A DNA stretch of 64,000 bases from Listeria monocytogenes (GCF_013282665.1 NZ_CP054041.1:2276001-2340000), one strand, 5' to 3'; counted from the first letter of the stretch, positions 1 through 7,391 are shown. Notes: a model not told the origin generated them from the letters alone. Translations and numbers: made by a program.

Positions 1-45
1 ATTGGTGGTCTCTTAGCCATTGGACTATTTAACATTTTATTATAA
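1..45 (+). CDS. C-terminal tail of an upstream gene (partial)
   Basis: An open frame enters from the left edge and ends at the TAA at 43-45. The 14 visible residues are hydrophobic and glycine-rich, as at the end of a membrane protein. In Listeria the gene before this acetate-kinase paralogue is a GlpF/PduF-type uptake facilitator, which would fit. That identity is inferred from context only. Confidence 0.45.
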   Translation: MGGLLAIGLFNILL

Positions 46-53
46 AAAAGCAT

Positions 54-90
54 GGAGTAAACAAGAATGACTTTGTTTACTCCTTTAAAA
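54..90 (+). terminator. Hairpin between the upstream gene and ackA
   Basis: A perfect 10-bp stem, GGAGTAAACA (54-63) with TGTTTACTCC (74-83), has a 10-nt loop. Only a short T tract follows, so it may be a weak or partial terminator. It could reduce rather than stop transcription into ackA. Confidence 0.55.
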
Positions 91-110
91 ATGAGAAAGG
101 ACTGAGCTAT

Positions 111-1304
111 ATGCACAAAATTATGGCGATAAACGCAGGGAGTTCTTCACTGAAATTCCAAATTTTTACGATGCCAGGAGAAGCAGTTTTAGTTAAAGGC
201 TTAATTGAAAGAATTGGTCTACCAGACGCCATTTTCAACATGTCCTTTCAACATGAAAAAATCAAAGAAACACGAGCAATCAACAATCACGAGGAAGCAG
301 TCGAGATTTTACTGGAGCAGCTAAAGGCACATCAAGTAATTAATGATCTGAATGAAATTACAGGAGTCGGACATCGTGTTGCACATGGCGGAGAAGATTT
401 TGTTACGTCCTGTGTTGTAACGGATGAAGTGGTGAAGGGAATTGAAGCTGTGACAAACCTTGCGCCGCTACATAATCCAGCGAATATCATCGGAATCAAA
501 ACATTTCGTGAATTGCTGCCAAATGCGGTTTCAGTTGCAGTATTTGATACCGCATTTCATCAAACGATTCCAGAAGAAAACTTTTTATATGCGCTTCCTT
601 ATGAACTTTATGAAAAACATCATATTCGAAAATACGGTTTTCATGGAACGAGTCATAAATATGTGGCTGGAAAAGCAGCAGAAGTTCTCGAAAAACCTTT
701 AGAAAAATTAAAAATTATTTCTTGTCATTTAGGTAATGGAGCGAGTGTTTGTGCGATTGAAGCTGGAAAATCAGTGAATACTTCCATGGGCTTTACACCA
801 AATGCTGGCTTGATGATGGGAACACGTTCTGGTACAATTGACGCGACAATCATCCCGTATTTAGTGGATGAATTAGGCTATAGCTTGGATGAAGTAATGC
901 ATATGATGTCTAGTGAATCAGGTGTCCTTGGTGTATCGGGAATTTCAAGTGATTTCAGAGATATCGAAATGGCAGCCAAAGAAGGTAATCCACGCGCGCT
1001 ATTAACACTTCGTATGTTTACTGGCCAAATATGCAACTACATCGGTGCTTATGCCTCCGCAATGAACGGTTGCGACGCATTATTATTTACAGCGGGTGTG
1101 GGTGAAAATTCGCCCTTAATCCGCCAAATGGTAACAGAACAGTTAAGTTATCTTGGTGTAACATGCCATGTGACAAAAAATAATGCGGGTGATATGATAA
1201 TTAGCAATGACGACGAAGCAGTCAAAGTGTGTATTATTCCAACCAACGAAGAACTAATGATTGCTCGTGATGTAGAACAGTGTGCAAAACAAACAATAAG
1301 TTAA
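111..1304 (+). CDS. ackA: Acetate/propionate kinase (PduW/AckA2-type)
   Basis: This 397-residue protein has the full acetate-kinase signature. It shows an N-terminal NAGSSSLKF motif (about residues 8-16), HRVAHGGE near 88, a [10 protein letters not shown] segment, GFHGTSH, the GNGAS phosphate loop and [10 protein letters not shown]. The family converts acyl phosphate plus ADP to the acid plus ATP. Here it would take acetyl- or propionyl-phosphate made by PduL, recovering ATP from ethanolamine or propanediol. The start follows an AAAGGA ribosome site. Its stop codon lies in the ribosome site of cobD, 13 bases on, so the two are co-transcribed. Preference for propionate is inferred from the pdu context. 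Confidence 0.93.
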   Translation: MHKIMAINAGSSSLKFQIFTMPGEAVLVKGLIERIGLPDAIFNMSFQHEKIKETRAINNHEEAVEILLEQLKAHQVINDLNEITGVGHRVAHGGEDFVTSCVVTDEVVKGIEAVTNLAPLHNPANIIGIKTFRELLPNAVSVAVFDTAFHQTIPEENFLYALPYELYEKHHIRKYGFHGTSHKYVAGKAAEVLEKPLEKLKIISCHLGNGASVCAIEAGKSVNTSMGFTPNAGLMMGTRSGTIDATIIPYLVDELGYSLDEVMHMMSSESGVLGVSGISSDFRDIEMAAKEGNPRALLTLRMFTGQICNYIGAYASAMNGCDALLFTAGVGENSPLIRQMVTEQLSYLGVTCHVTKNNAGDMIISNDDEAVKVCIIPTNEELMIARDVEQCAKQTIS

Positions 1305-1317
1305 GGAGCGATTTGAT

Positions 1318-2403
1318 GTGAAAATAACGACGGCTTCTCACGGTGGCAACTATAACGAACTAGCAAAACAACACGGATTAACGAAAGAAATGGTACTCGA
1401 TTTCAGTGCGAATATTAATCCACTAGGAGTTCCAGCTAGTTTGAAACAAACCATAACAGCAAATTTGGATAAACTGGTAGAATATCCAGAACCAGATTAC
1501 TTGGCGCTCCGTGCGCGAATTGCCTCGTTTCATCACCTCGACCTAGCGAATGTTATCCCTGGAAACGGGGCGACTGAGCTGATTTTTGGAATTGCAAAAG
1601 TAACCAAGGCGCAAAAAGTTCTCTTACTTGCGCCTACTTTTGCGGAATATGAACGTGCTTTTTTTGATGCCGAAAAGGTTTATGCAGAGTTAACGAAAGA
1701 AACCAATTTTGCTGCGGCAGAAATCGTACTAGAAATGCTCGAACGAGATACGGATATCGAAGCTGTTTGTTTATGTAATCCAAACAATCCAACAGGACAA
1801 CTTATTTCTCAGAAGGAAATGGTGAAAATTGCTAATATATGTGAAAAGCGAAACATATATTTAATTATCGATGAGGCTTTTATGGATTTTTTAGAAGAAA
1901 ATGAGGCAATATCAATGATTAACTATTTAGAAAGATTTCCTCATTTAGCTATCATTCGCGCCTTTACGAAATTTTTCGCAATTCCAGGGCTAAGACTTGG
2001 TTATTTACTAACAAAAAATAATTTATTAGCTGAAGCATTATTACAAATACGCGAACCTTGGTCGATTAATACATTCGCTGACTTAGCAGGACAAATACTA
2101 TTAGAAGACAAAACTTATATTAAACAAACCTACCAATGGATTCACAAGGAACGAGAATTTTTATACACAGGTCTATGCGAATTTCCAGAACTTACGGTAT
2201 TCGAACCAAGTGTAAATTACATATTTTTCCACCTCGAAAAACCGCTTGATTTACGAAAAGAATTGCTTTTAAAAGGGATTTTCATCCGAAGTTGCGCTAA
2301 TTACCGAGGTCTCACGGAGAATTATTACCGAGTGGCAGTGAAAAGTAGAGAAGATAATCGCCAACTCTTAACAGCGCTTGAGGTGATTTTTAGTGGAAAT
2401 TAA
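1318..2403 (+). CDS. cobD: L-threonine-O-3-phosphate decarboxylase CobD
   Basis: This is a 361-residue fold-type I PLP enzyme. Visible are the FSANINPLG N-terminal motif typical of CobD, NPNNPTG near residue 155, DEAF near 187, and the PLP lysine K218 in the AFTKFFAIPG context with GLRLGY after it. CobD decarboxylates threonine phosphate to (R)-1-amino-2-propanol phosphate, the linker of the cobalamin nucleotide loop. The start is GTG, placed 8 bases after a TAAGGAG site. The gene overlaps pduX, which makes its substrate, by 11 bases. Histidinol-phosphate aminotransferases are the closest relatives, but the pduX neighbour favours CobD. Confidence 0.9.
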   Translation: MKITTASHGGNYNELAKQHGLTKEMVLDFSANINPLGVPASLKQTITANLDKLVEYPEPDYLALRARIASFHHLDLANVIPGNGATELIFGIAKVTKAQKVLLLAPTFAEYERAFFDAEKVYAELTKETNFAAAEIVLEMLERDTDIEAVCLCNPNNPTGQLISQKEMVKIANICEKRNIYLIIDEAFMDFLEENEAISMINYLERFPHLAIIRAFTKFFAIPGLRLGYLLTKNNLLAEALLQIREPWSINTFADLAGQILLEDKTYIKQTYQWIHKEREFLYTGLCEFPELTVFEPSVNYIFFHLEKPLDLRKELLLKGIFIRSCANYRGLTENYYRVAVKSREDNRQLLTALEVIFSGN

Positions 2404-3268
2404 AGCGAGGTGTCCGGCATCTTGTGGGGAACTTTTGCAAGGCTGGATTTTAGGCGGAGAGAAGCTAATTTCTTACCCAATCAACTGGTATTCCGAAGTC
2501 ACTTTATCTGATAAAGTAGGACTAAATAACTCTGGGCATACAAAAGCATGGCTCGCATTCCAAACCACTTGCGAGTATTTTGGTGTGGCTAAAAGAGACC
2601 TCCCGCAAGTATCTTTACAAGTGAAGTCAACTATTCCAGTCGCAAAAGGTATGGCAAGTTCCACCGCTGATATTGCTGCAACAATCGGCGCTACAGCAAA
2701 ATGGCTGAATAAATCTATCACAGAAGCTGAAATTGCCAAGCTGTGTTTACAACTAGAACCAACGGATAGCACTATTTTTGAATCACTCACTTTATTCGAT
2801 CACTTAAAAGGGGACATAATTCAAAGCTCCAATTGGATGCCAAAGCTTGGCGTCGTTGTGTTAGAACCACTCACCATTTTAGAAACAGCTACTTATCGGC
2901 AAGAAAATCATCAATCGCAATTACTGAAAAACGAAGGGCAATTAGCAAAAGGAATGGACTATTTTCAACAAGCCGTCACGCAAAAATCCATTCACTTACT
3001 TGGTAAAGCCGCATCAGTTAGTGCATCCTGCAACCAAACTATTTTGCCAAAACCATTTTGGCGAGAGATTGTGGAAGTGACGGAAAACTTGAATTTAGTG
3101 GGGCTAAATGTTTCACATAGTGGCACCGTTGTCGGTATACTTTATGAACTTGAAAAAAACGATCCACTCGAAATTTTATTTGAATTAGAACGGCGCTATG
3201 TCACGACTTTTTACAGTCGATATTATTTCCGTGAGTTTGTCAGTGGCGGGGTTCAAATTATGTCGTAA
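2393..3268 (+). CDS. pduX: L-threonine kinase PduX (GHMP family)
   Basis: The 291-residue protein has a GHMP-kinase ATP loop, PVAKGMASSTADIAAT, near residues 83-98, and the early CPASCGE motif of the PduX branch. PduX phosphorylates L-threonine with ATP, giving the substrate of CobD encoded just upstream. The start is GTG at 2393, inside the end of cobD, with a GAGGTG ribosome site about 8 bases before it. It is the last gene before the Rli55 promoter, so B12 side-chain synthesis sits beside a B12 sensor. Confidence 0.9.
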   Translation: MEIKARCPASCGELLQGWILGGEKLISYPINWYSEVTLSDKVGLNNSGHTKAWLAFQTTCEYFGVAKRDLPQVSLQVKSTIPVAKGMASSTADIAATIGATAKWLNKSITEAEIAKLCLQLEPTDSTIFESLTLFDHLKGDIIQSSNWMPKLGVVVLEPLTILETATYRQENHQSQLLKNEGQLAKGMDYFQQAVTQKSIHLLGKAASVSASCNQTILPKPFWREIVEVTENLNLVGLNVSHSGTVVGILYELEKNDPLEILFELERRYVTTFYSRYYFREFVSGGVQIMS

Positions 3269-3280
3269 AGCAAATTCTTC

Positions 3281-3308
3281 TTGCAAGCGTTCTATTTTAT
3301 GCTATAAT
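3281..3308 (+). promoter_or_regulatory. Promoter of the Rli55/B12-riboswitch RNA
   Basis: TTGCAA at 3281-3286 and a perfect TATAAT at 3303-3308 are separated by 16 bases. It lies just after the pduX stop and about 30 bases before the riboswitch P1 stem. Transcription should start near 3315. Confidence 0.75.
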
Positions 3309-3338
3309 AATTTTGATAAACGAATTCGTTCATACAAA

Positions 3339-3428
3339 CAGTTAGATACTGGAAGTCTGGTGAAAGTCCAGCACGGTCCCGCCACTGTAAGGAGTTAGAC
3401 ACTCTAAGTCAGGTCTTTTATCTAATTG
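3339..3428 (+). promoter_or_regulatory. Cobalamin riboswitch aptamer (Rli55)
   Basis: P1 is CAGTTAGATA (3339-3348) with TATCTAATTG (3419-3428). The conserved core includes GGTGAAAGTCC and GCACGGTCCCGCCACTG, with a GTCAGG segment near the 3' side. These are hallmark adenosylcobalamin-riboswitch sequences. It controls a regulatory RNA rather than a coding gene directly. Confidence 0.92.
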
Positions 3429-3475
3429 TTTTAACTGGTTGTACTGCTTCGAGGCAAAGCATGTATAATTCTTGG

Positions 3476-3508
3476 TTCCAGTGTAGTTGTCTCACTGGGG
3501 CTTTTTTA
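3476..3508 (+). terminator. Riboswitch-controlled terminator of short Rli55
   Basis: The stem is TTCCAGTG (3476-3483) with CACTGGGG (3493-3500), followed by C and six T. An alternative pairing of ACTGG (3434-3438) with CCAGT (3478-3482), closed by an inner TGCTT/AAGCA stem, would be a competing antiterminator. This fits a B12-dependent off switch. Confidence 0.8.
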
Positions 3509-3590
3509 TTTGTTTTTAAAACAAATAAGCCCACTGTAAATGGTTTGGTGCCGAGAAGCTGAACGAGCTACGTTTTATCAAGCACCATAC

Positions 3591-3652
3591 GCACAAAGAT
3601 GTGCACCGCTTCGTTTTATAGTGGGCAATGCTCTTTTCAACGACGAAAAGAG
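3591..3652 (+). promoter_or_regulatory. EutV (ANTAR) dual-hairpin decoy site in Rli55
   Basis: P1 is GCAC-AAAGAT-GTGC (3591-3604). P2 is CTCTTTTC-AACGAC-GAAAAGAG (3631-3652). Both hexaloops have A at position 1 and G at position 4, as known for ANTAR RNA substrates. No terminator overlaps P2 here, so the site can bind EutV without changing termination, which is what a decoy needs. Confidence 0.8.
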
Positions 3653-3695
3653 TGATACAAGGAATGTATCTTCATTGCCTATTTACAAAAAAGAT

Positions 3696-3724
3696 TTGAC
3701 ATTTCCACATGTTTGGTTTTTAAT
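3696..3724 (+). promoter_or_regulatory. Promoter for pduQ leader
   Basis: TTGACA at 3696-3701 and TTTAAT at 3719-3724 have a 17-base spacer. It lies between the Rli55 decoy hairpins and the pduQ leader hairpins, so pduQ may have its own start separate from Rli55 read-through. Confidence 0.65.
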
Positions 3725-3747
3725 AAAGTGGACAAATAAAATATTTT

Positions 3748-3785
3748 ACGGTACAAAGGCGTACTGTTTACTTAGCAAAGAAGCT
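3748..3785 (+). promoter_or_regulatory. EutV (ANTAR) dual hairpin before pduQ
   Basis: P1 is ACGGTAC-AAAGGC-GTACTGT (3748-3767). P2 is AGC-AAAGAA-GCT (3774-3785). Both loops have A1 and G4. The 3' half of P2 is part of the terminator stem starting at 3780, so EutV binding should block terminator formation. The P2 stem is only 3 bp, weaker than in the other sites. Confidence 0.7.
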
Positions 3786-3830
3786 TTGGGTTGGAAGAGG
3801 ATATTTCTCTACTCAAAGCTTCTTTTTTTA
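3780..3830 (+). terminator. Attenuator terminator before pduQ
   Basis: GAAGCTTTG (3780-3788) pairs with CAAAGCTTC (3814-3822), followed by seven T. It sits between the ANTAR hairpins and the pduQ ribosome site and would stop transcription unless antiterminated. Confidence 0.85.
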
Positions 3831-3856
3831 TTTTAAAAAAACTAGGAGGTAATCTC

Positions 3857-4996
3857 ATGCAAAAAGTTAGTTTTAAAACAGATCTTTATATTGGCCAAGG
3901 AGCAACAGATCGTTTACTCGATTTTAAAGACAAACAAATCTTTATCGTAACAGACCCATTTATGGTCAGTTCCGGAATGATTAACGCGATTACAGACAAA
4001 ATTGATCCATCGAATACATATACGATTTTTAGCGAAATCATCCCAGATCCACCGATTGAAAACGTGGTAGCGGGAATTGAAGTTTTGAATGAATGTGATG
4101 CGAACTTGATGATCGCAATTGGTGGCGGCTCAGCGATTGATGCAGCGAAAGCGATGAAATTTTTCGGCCAAAAACTCGGTACAGTGCGCGCAATGCCTTT
4201 CATCGTCATTCCGACAACTAGTGGAACTGGCTCAGAAGTAACTAGTTTCTCTGTTATTACAAACAAAGAAAAAGCCATTAAATACCCACTAATTACAGAT
4301 GCGATTTTGCCAGATGAAGCCATTTTAGATGCAGACTTAGTAAAATCTGTTCCACCGGCAATCACAGCAGATACTGGTATGGATGTGTTAACGCATGCGC
4401 TTGAAGCCTATGTATCTACAAAAGCCAATGACTACTCGGATGCAATGGCGGAAAAAGTTATCCAACTAGTTTTCACTTATTTAGAACGTGCTTATAAAGA
4501 CGGTAATGATTTAGAAGCTCGTGAAAAAATGCATAATGCGTCTTGTCTTGCAGGAATGGCATTTAACATTACTTCACTTGGCTTAAATCACGGCATTGCA
4601 CATACCGCTGGTGCGAAATTTAAAATTCCGCATGGTCGTATGAATACCTTACTCTTACCGCATGTAATTAGTTACAATGCTGGAATTACAAGTGATTTTG
4701 GTAACAATCCAGATAACCGAGCAGCAGAACGTTATACAGCGATTGCCAAATTATTAAAAATGCCAGCATCGAATACCCGTCTTGGTGTTCGTAGCTTAAT
4801 TAATGCTATTAAACAACTTCAAAAGAAACTCAATATGCCAACTACCTTATCCGAATGTGGTGTTAGCCGCACAGATTTAAATGAAAATATCGCTCAAATC
4901 GCGGAAGGCGCACTAAATGATGGATGTACTGCAACCAATCCTAGAATACCGACAGAAACAGATGTTAGTGCGATTCTCGAAAAAATGTTGGCATAA
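3857..4996 (+). CDS. pduQ: Iron-containing alcohol dehydrogenase PduQ
   Basis: The 379-residue protein is a group III alcohol dehydrogenase. It has a GGGSAIDAAKA NAD-binding motif near residue 90, a PTTSGTGSEVT segment, and iron-ligand regions TGMDVLTHALEAYVS and GLNHGIAHTAGA...PHGRMN. PduQ reduces propionaldehyde, or acetaldehyde from ethanolamine, to the alcohol and regenerates NAD+ inside the microcompartment. ATG 3857 is chosen because TAGGAGG lies 9 bases before it. An earlier in-frame ATG (3791) falls inside the terminator. The gene is preceded by an ANTAR-type attenuator, so it appears to belong to the EutV regulon despite its pdu name. Confidence 0.9.
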   Translation: MQKVSFKTDLYIGQGATDRLLDFKDKQIFIVTDPFMVSSGMINAITDKIDPSNTYTIFSEIIPDPPIENVVAGIEVLNECDANLMIAIGGGSAIDAAKAMKFFGQKLGTVRAMPFIVIPTTSGTGSEVTSFSVITNKEKAIKYPLITDAILPDEAILDADLVKSVPPAITADTGMDVLTHALEAYVSTKANDYSDAMAEKVIQLVFTYLERAYKDGNDLEAREKMHNASCLAGMAFNITSLGLNHGIAHTAGAKFKIPHGRMNTLLLPHVISYNAGITSDFGNNPDNRAAERYTAIAKLLKMPASNTRLGVRSLINAIKQLQKKLNMPTTLSECGVSRTDLNENIAQIAEGALNDGCTATNPRIPTETDVSAILEKMLA

Positions 4997-5032
4997 AAGT
5001 TATTTATTTCACAACTGGAATCAAATAACCTA

Positions 5033-5061
5033 TTGACATCGTTTTCATGCTACTTTATAAT
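5033..5061 (+). promoter_or_regulatory. Consensus promoter for eutVW
   Basis: TTGACA (5033-5038) and TATAAT (5056-5061) have a 17-base spacer: a perfect match at both hexamers. Transcription should start near 5068-5070, which puts the first ANTAR hairpin at the extreme 5' end of the RNA. Confidence 0.88.
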
Positions 5062-5069
5062 AGAACCGA

Positions 5070-5115
5070 GCACAAAGACGTGTGGAATTATAAATATAGC
5101 AGAGCAACGGGGCTC
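5070..5115 (+). promoter_or_regulatory. EutV (ANTAR) dual hairpin before eutV
   Basis: P1 is GCAC-AAAGAC-GTGT (5070-5083). P2 is GAGC-AACGGG-GCTC (5102-5115). Both hexaloops have A1 and G4. The 3' arm of P2 abuts and overlaps the first base of the terminator stem, matching the known EutV antitermination design and implying positive autoregulation. Confidence 0.85.
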
Positions 5116-5160
5116 CCTCAAAAATATTGCACAATATTTTTAAGGGGCTCTTTCTATTTT
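5115..5160 (+). terminator. Attenuator terminator before eutV
   Basis: A long stem pairs CCCTCAAAAATATTG (5115-5129) with CAATATTTTTAAGGG (5132-5146) around a very tight loop, with one C-A mismatch. A T-rich tract (5150-5160) follows. Mutually exclusive with ANTAR hairpin P2. Confidence 0.85.
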
Positions 5161-5279
5161 CTTGGAGAATTTTTTCTCTAGCTCTTTTACTCTTTCGCTC
5201 AAGTAAATGCTTCTATAGAATGATTTTGTCCTTTATTGTGACGAATCAATCAATAGCAGAAGAAGAGGACGTGACAGGA

Positions 5280-5852
5280 ATGAATGGAAGAATTGTAATA
5301 GCCGATGATGAACCTATTACAAGAATGGACATCCGCGACATCTTAGAAGAAGCGAACTACAATGTTGTAGGGGAAGCGACAGATGGTTTTGAAGCAATCG
5401 AACTTTGCAAAAGCCATCAACCAGATCTTGTTATCATGGACATTCAAATGCCACTCTTAGACGGCTTAAAAGCAGGAAAACGAATTATTTCAGAAGGTCT
5501 TGCTGGCGGAATTATCTTACTCACCGCCTTTAGTGATCCGAAAAACACCGAGAAAGCTAAAGGGTTTGGAGCATTAGGTTATTTAGTAAAGCCACTTGAT
5601 GAAAAAAGTTTGATTCCAACTGTTGAAATGAGTATTGCCAAAGGGCGAGAAACAAGAAAATTAGAGCAGCAATTAGAAAAGCTCACCAAAAAATTAGAAG
5701 AACGAAAAGTGATTGAAAAAGCAAAAGGTGTGCTTATGATTGAGAACAACATCACAGAAGAAGAAGCTTACAACATGATTCGTAACCTGAGCATGGACAA
5801 ACGCTGTCCAATGATGGAAATCGCAGAAACGATTGTGATGAGCGATGACTAA
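5280..5852 (+). CDS. eutV: Response regulator EutV (receiver-ANTAR antiterminator)
   Basis: From ATG 5280 the protein has 190 residues. A receiver domain covers about 1-120 with acidic DD at 9-10 and phospho-acceptor D54 in MDIQMP. A coiled linker and a C-terminal ANTAR domain (about 125-190, with EKAKGVLM and ITEEEAY) follow. EutV, phosphorylated by EutW, binds dual-hairpin RNA and blocks terminators. GAGGA 10 bases upstream supports this start. A longer frame from 5127 would begin inside the attenuator and is rejected. It overlaps eutW by 8 bases. Its own leader carries a target site. Confidence 0.95.
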   Translation: MNGRIVIADDEPITRMDIRDILEEANYNVVGEATDGFEAIELCKSHQPDLVIMDIQMPLLDGLKAGKRIISEGLAGGIILLTAFSDPKNTEKAKGFGALGYLVKPLDEKSLIPTVEMSIAKGRETRKLEQQLEKLTKKLEERKVIEKAKGVLMIENNITEEEAYNMIRNLSMDKRCPMMEIAETIVMSDD

Positions 5853-7302
5853 AACAATTCGAGAAATGTGCTTACGCTATACAGATTTATCGGAGCACGA
5901 TATTGACGAATTAATTCACACAGCCAAGTCATTAAGTGTTTCAGCCATGTATCAAGATGTGGATGTATTTATTGATGTATACAACAAGCTAACTAGTGAA
6001 GCACTTGTCATCCATCATACACCACCAAAAACAACTAAATCACTTTACAAAAACAAAGTAGTCGGAGAAACCGCCCTAAGATCTAATGAACCAGGTGTAC
6101 TTAGAACATTGGAAACAGGTATGAACTCTAACGATCTACTTGCAAAAACACAAGAAAACGTATTAATTCGCCAAAAAGTTTATCCAATTCGTAATAAACA
6201 GCGAGTTATTGCCGTGCTAATTCTAGAAAATGATATTAGCGCCGAAATTAAAGCTCATTTTGAAATTGACAATGAAGAAACGGCTTATCGAGATGTTTCT
6301 ACCACGCTGTCTGCTATGAGTAAACTAACGGATTCGATTACTGATCAACTAGATGATGCCATTTTGATTTTTGACCGAAACGGGATTTTGCAGCAAAAGA
6401 ATTGCGCTGCAGATCAGTATTACGAAAGACTTGGTTATATGGAAGACATCCAAGGTATGCATTATGATAATTTATCCCTCGACCAGATGATGTTTGACGC
6501 AATCATGTATCAAATTGAAACGGGAAAACAACCAATTCAGCTAAAAAAAGAAGTGGTTATCGCCGGGAATTACTTTATTATGAAGCAGATTTTCGTAAAA
6601 GAAGAGGACGAGCAGGAATGCCGTTTTATTCTCATCTTACATGACGTCACGGATATTAAAGTGAAAGAAGCAGAAATTGTTTCTAAATCCGTCGCCATTC
6701 GTGAAATTCATCATCGTGTCAAAAATAATTTGCAATCTGTTGTTTCCTTGTTACGAATTCAAGGCAGACGTTCTACAAGTGTGGAGGCACAGAAGATTCT
6801 AAATGAAAGTGTCAGCCGAATCCTTGCTATTGCAGCGACACACGAGCTTTTATCGAAGCAAATGGAAGATGGCATTAACCTCTATATGGTTATTGAAACA
6901 GTCGCCTACAATATTGAAAGATGTTGTACAGATTGTCCAAAAGTAGCTGTTAGAATGGATATTGATAAACGAATTTATTTGGACAGTGACCGAACTGTGG
7001 CGCTGGCGCTTGTCATGAATGAGCTTTTACAAAACTCCTATGATCACGCATTCCATCCAAATGAATCAGGCGAAATTTTACTACAAATAAAAGAAGAGAA
7101 AAATATTATTCACGCAGAAGTAACAGACAATGGTCATGGATTCAACGTTCGTAAAGTGTCCGAAAAAAGCTTAGGACTTTCCATTGTTAAGAGTTACATT
7201 AAAGATAAACTTCGAGGCAAAGTAACCATTGAATCGAATGAACATGGTACAAAAACAATGTTTGATTTTAAATACAATTCTATCCATGCTACAAAGAAGT
7301 AG
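5845..7302 (+). CDS. eutW: Ethanolamine-sensing histidine kinase EutW
   Basis: A 485-residue soluble-looking kinase with no clear membrane segment. The N-terminal half (about 1-150) is the EutW-type sensor region. A PAS-like stretch follows (about 165-270), then a HisKA_2-type dimerisation motif, REIHHRVKNNLQS, with likely phospho-acceptor H290. The ATPase has an N box (NELLQNSYDHA), a DNGHG motif and a C-terminal GTKTMFDF. In Enterococcus the homologue autophosphorylates in response to ethanolamine; that role is inferred here. Its stop codon lies within ANTAR hairpin P1 of the eutA leader. Confidence 0.93.
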   Translation: MTKTIREMCLRYTDLSEHDIDELIHTAKSLSVSAMYQDVDVFIDVYNKLTSEALVIHHTPPKTTKSLYKNKVVGETALRSNEPGVLRTLETGMNSNDLLAKTQENVLIRQKVYPIRNKQRVIAVLILENDISAEIKAHFEIDNEETAYRDVSTTLSAMSKLTDSITDQLDDAILIFDRNGILQQKNCAADQYYERLGYMEDIQGMHYDNLSLDQMMFDAIMYQIETGKQPIQLKKEVVIAGNYFIMKQIFVKEEDEQECRFILILHDVTDIKVKEAEIVSKSVAIREIHHRVKNNLQSVVSLLRIQGRRSTSVEAQKILNESVSRILAIAATHELLSKQMEDGINLYMVIETVAYNIERCCTDCPKVAVRMDIDKRIYLDSDRTVALALVMNELLQNSYDHAFHPNESGEILLQIKEEKNIIHAEVTDNGHGFNVRKVSEKSLGLSIVKSYIKDKLRGKVTIESNEHGTKTMFDFKYNSIHATKK

Positions 7303-7343
7303 CTATGAAAAAGCGATGAAGCTTAAAGCCAAGTAACGATACT
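7288..7343 (+). promoter_or_regulatory. EutV (ANTAR) dual hairpin before eutA
   Basis: P1 is GCTAC-AAAGAA-GTAGC (7288-7303) and includes the eutW stop codon. P2 is AGT-AACGAT-ACT (7332-7343), weak, lying in the loop of the terminator at 7320. Both loops have A1 and G4. P1 is convincing; P2 has only 3 bp and is less certain. Confidence 0.68.
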
Positions 7344-7370
7344 GTTATTTGTCTTTAAGCTTTTTCTTTT
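7320..7370 (+). terminator. Attenuator terminator between eutW and eutA
   Basis: AGCTTAAAG (7320-7328) pairs with CTTTAAGCT (7353-7361), followed by TTTTCTTTTT. It separates the regulatory genes from the structural operon so that low EutVW expression need not express enzymes. Confidence 0.85.
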
Positions 7371-7391
7371 TGCTAGAAAGGAGTGAGGGTT

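Larger units (their letters stand above)
3315..3828 (+). ncRNA. rli55: Rli55-type regulatory RNA: B12 riboswitch plus EutV decoy
   Basis: A structured, gene-free stretch between pduX and pduQ. In order it carries a cobalamin riboswitch, an intrinsic terminator, a downstream palindrome and a dual hairpin with EutV-type A1/G4 hexaloops. In L. monocytogenes such an RNA (Rli55) is known: with B12 it ends early. Without B12 the longer form binds EutV and prevents antitermination of eut genes. The architecture here matches. The 3' end of the long form is uncertain; a strong terminator lies at 3780-3830, but processing near 3680-3770 is equally possible. An open frame of 98 codons across this RNA has no ribosome site and is not considered a gene. 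Confidence 0.85.

Noticed and set aside
3540..3836. 98-codon open frame between the Rli55 terminator and pduQ
   Set aside because: It has no ribosome site and runs through structured RNA, a promoter, ANTAR hairpins and a terminator.
3791..3856. Upstream in-frame start for pduQ
   Set aside because: The ATG lies in the loop of the attenuator terminator; ATG 3857 has a strong ribosome site.
5127..5279. 51-codon N-terminal extension of EutV
   Set aside because: It begins inside the leader terminator, and the receiver domain starts normally at 5280.
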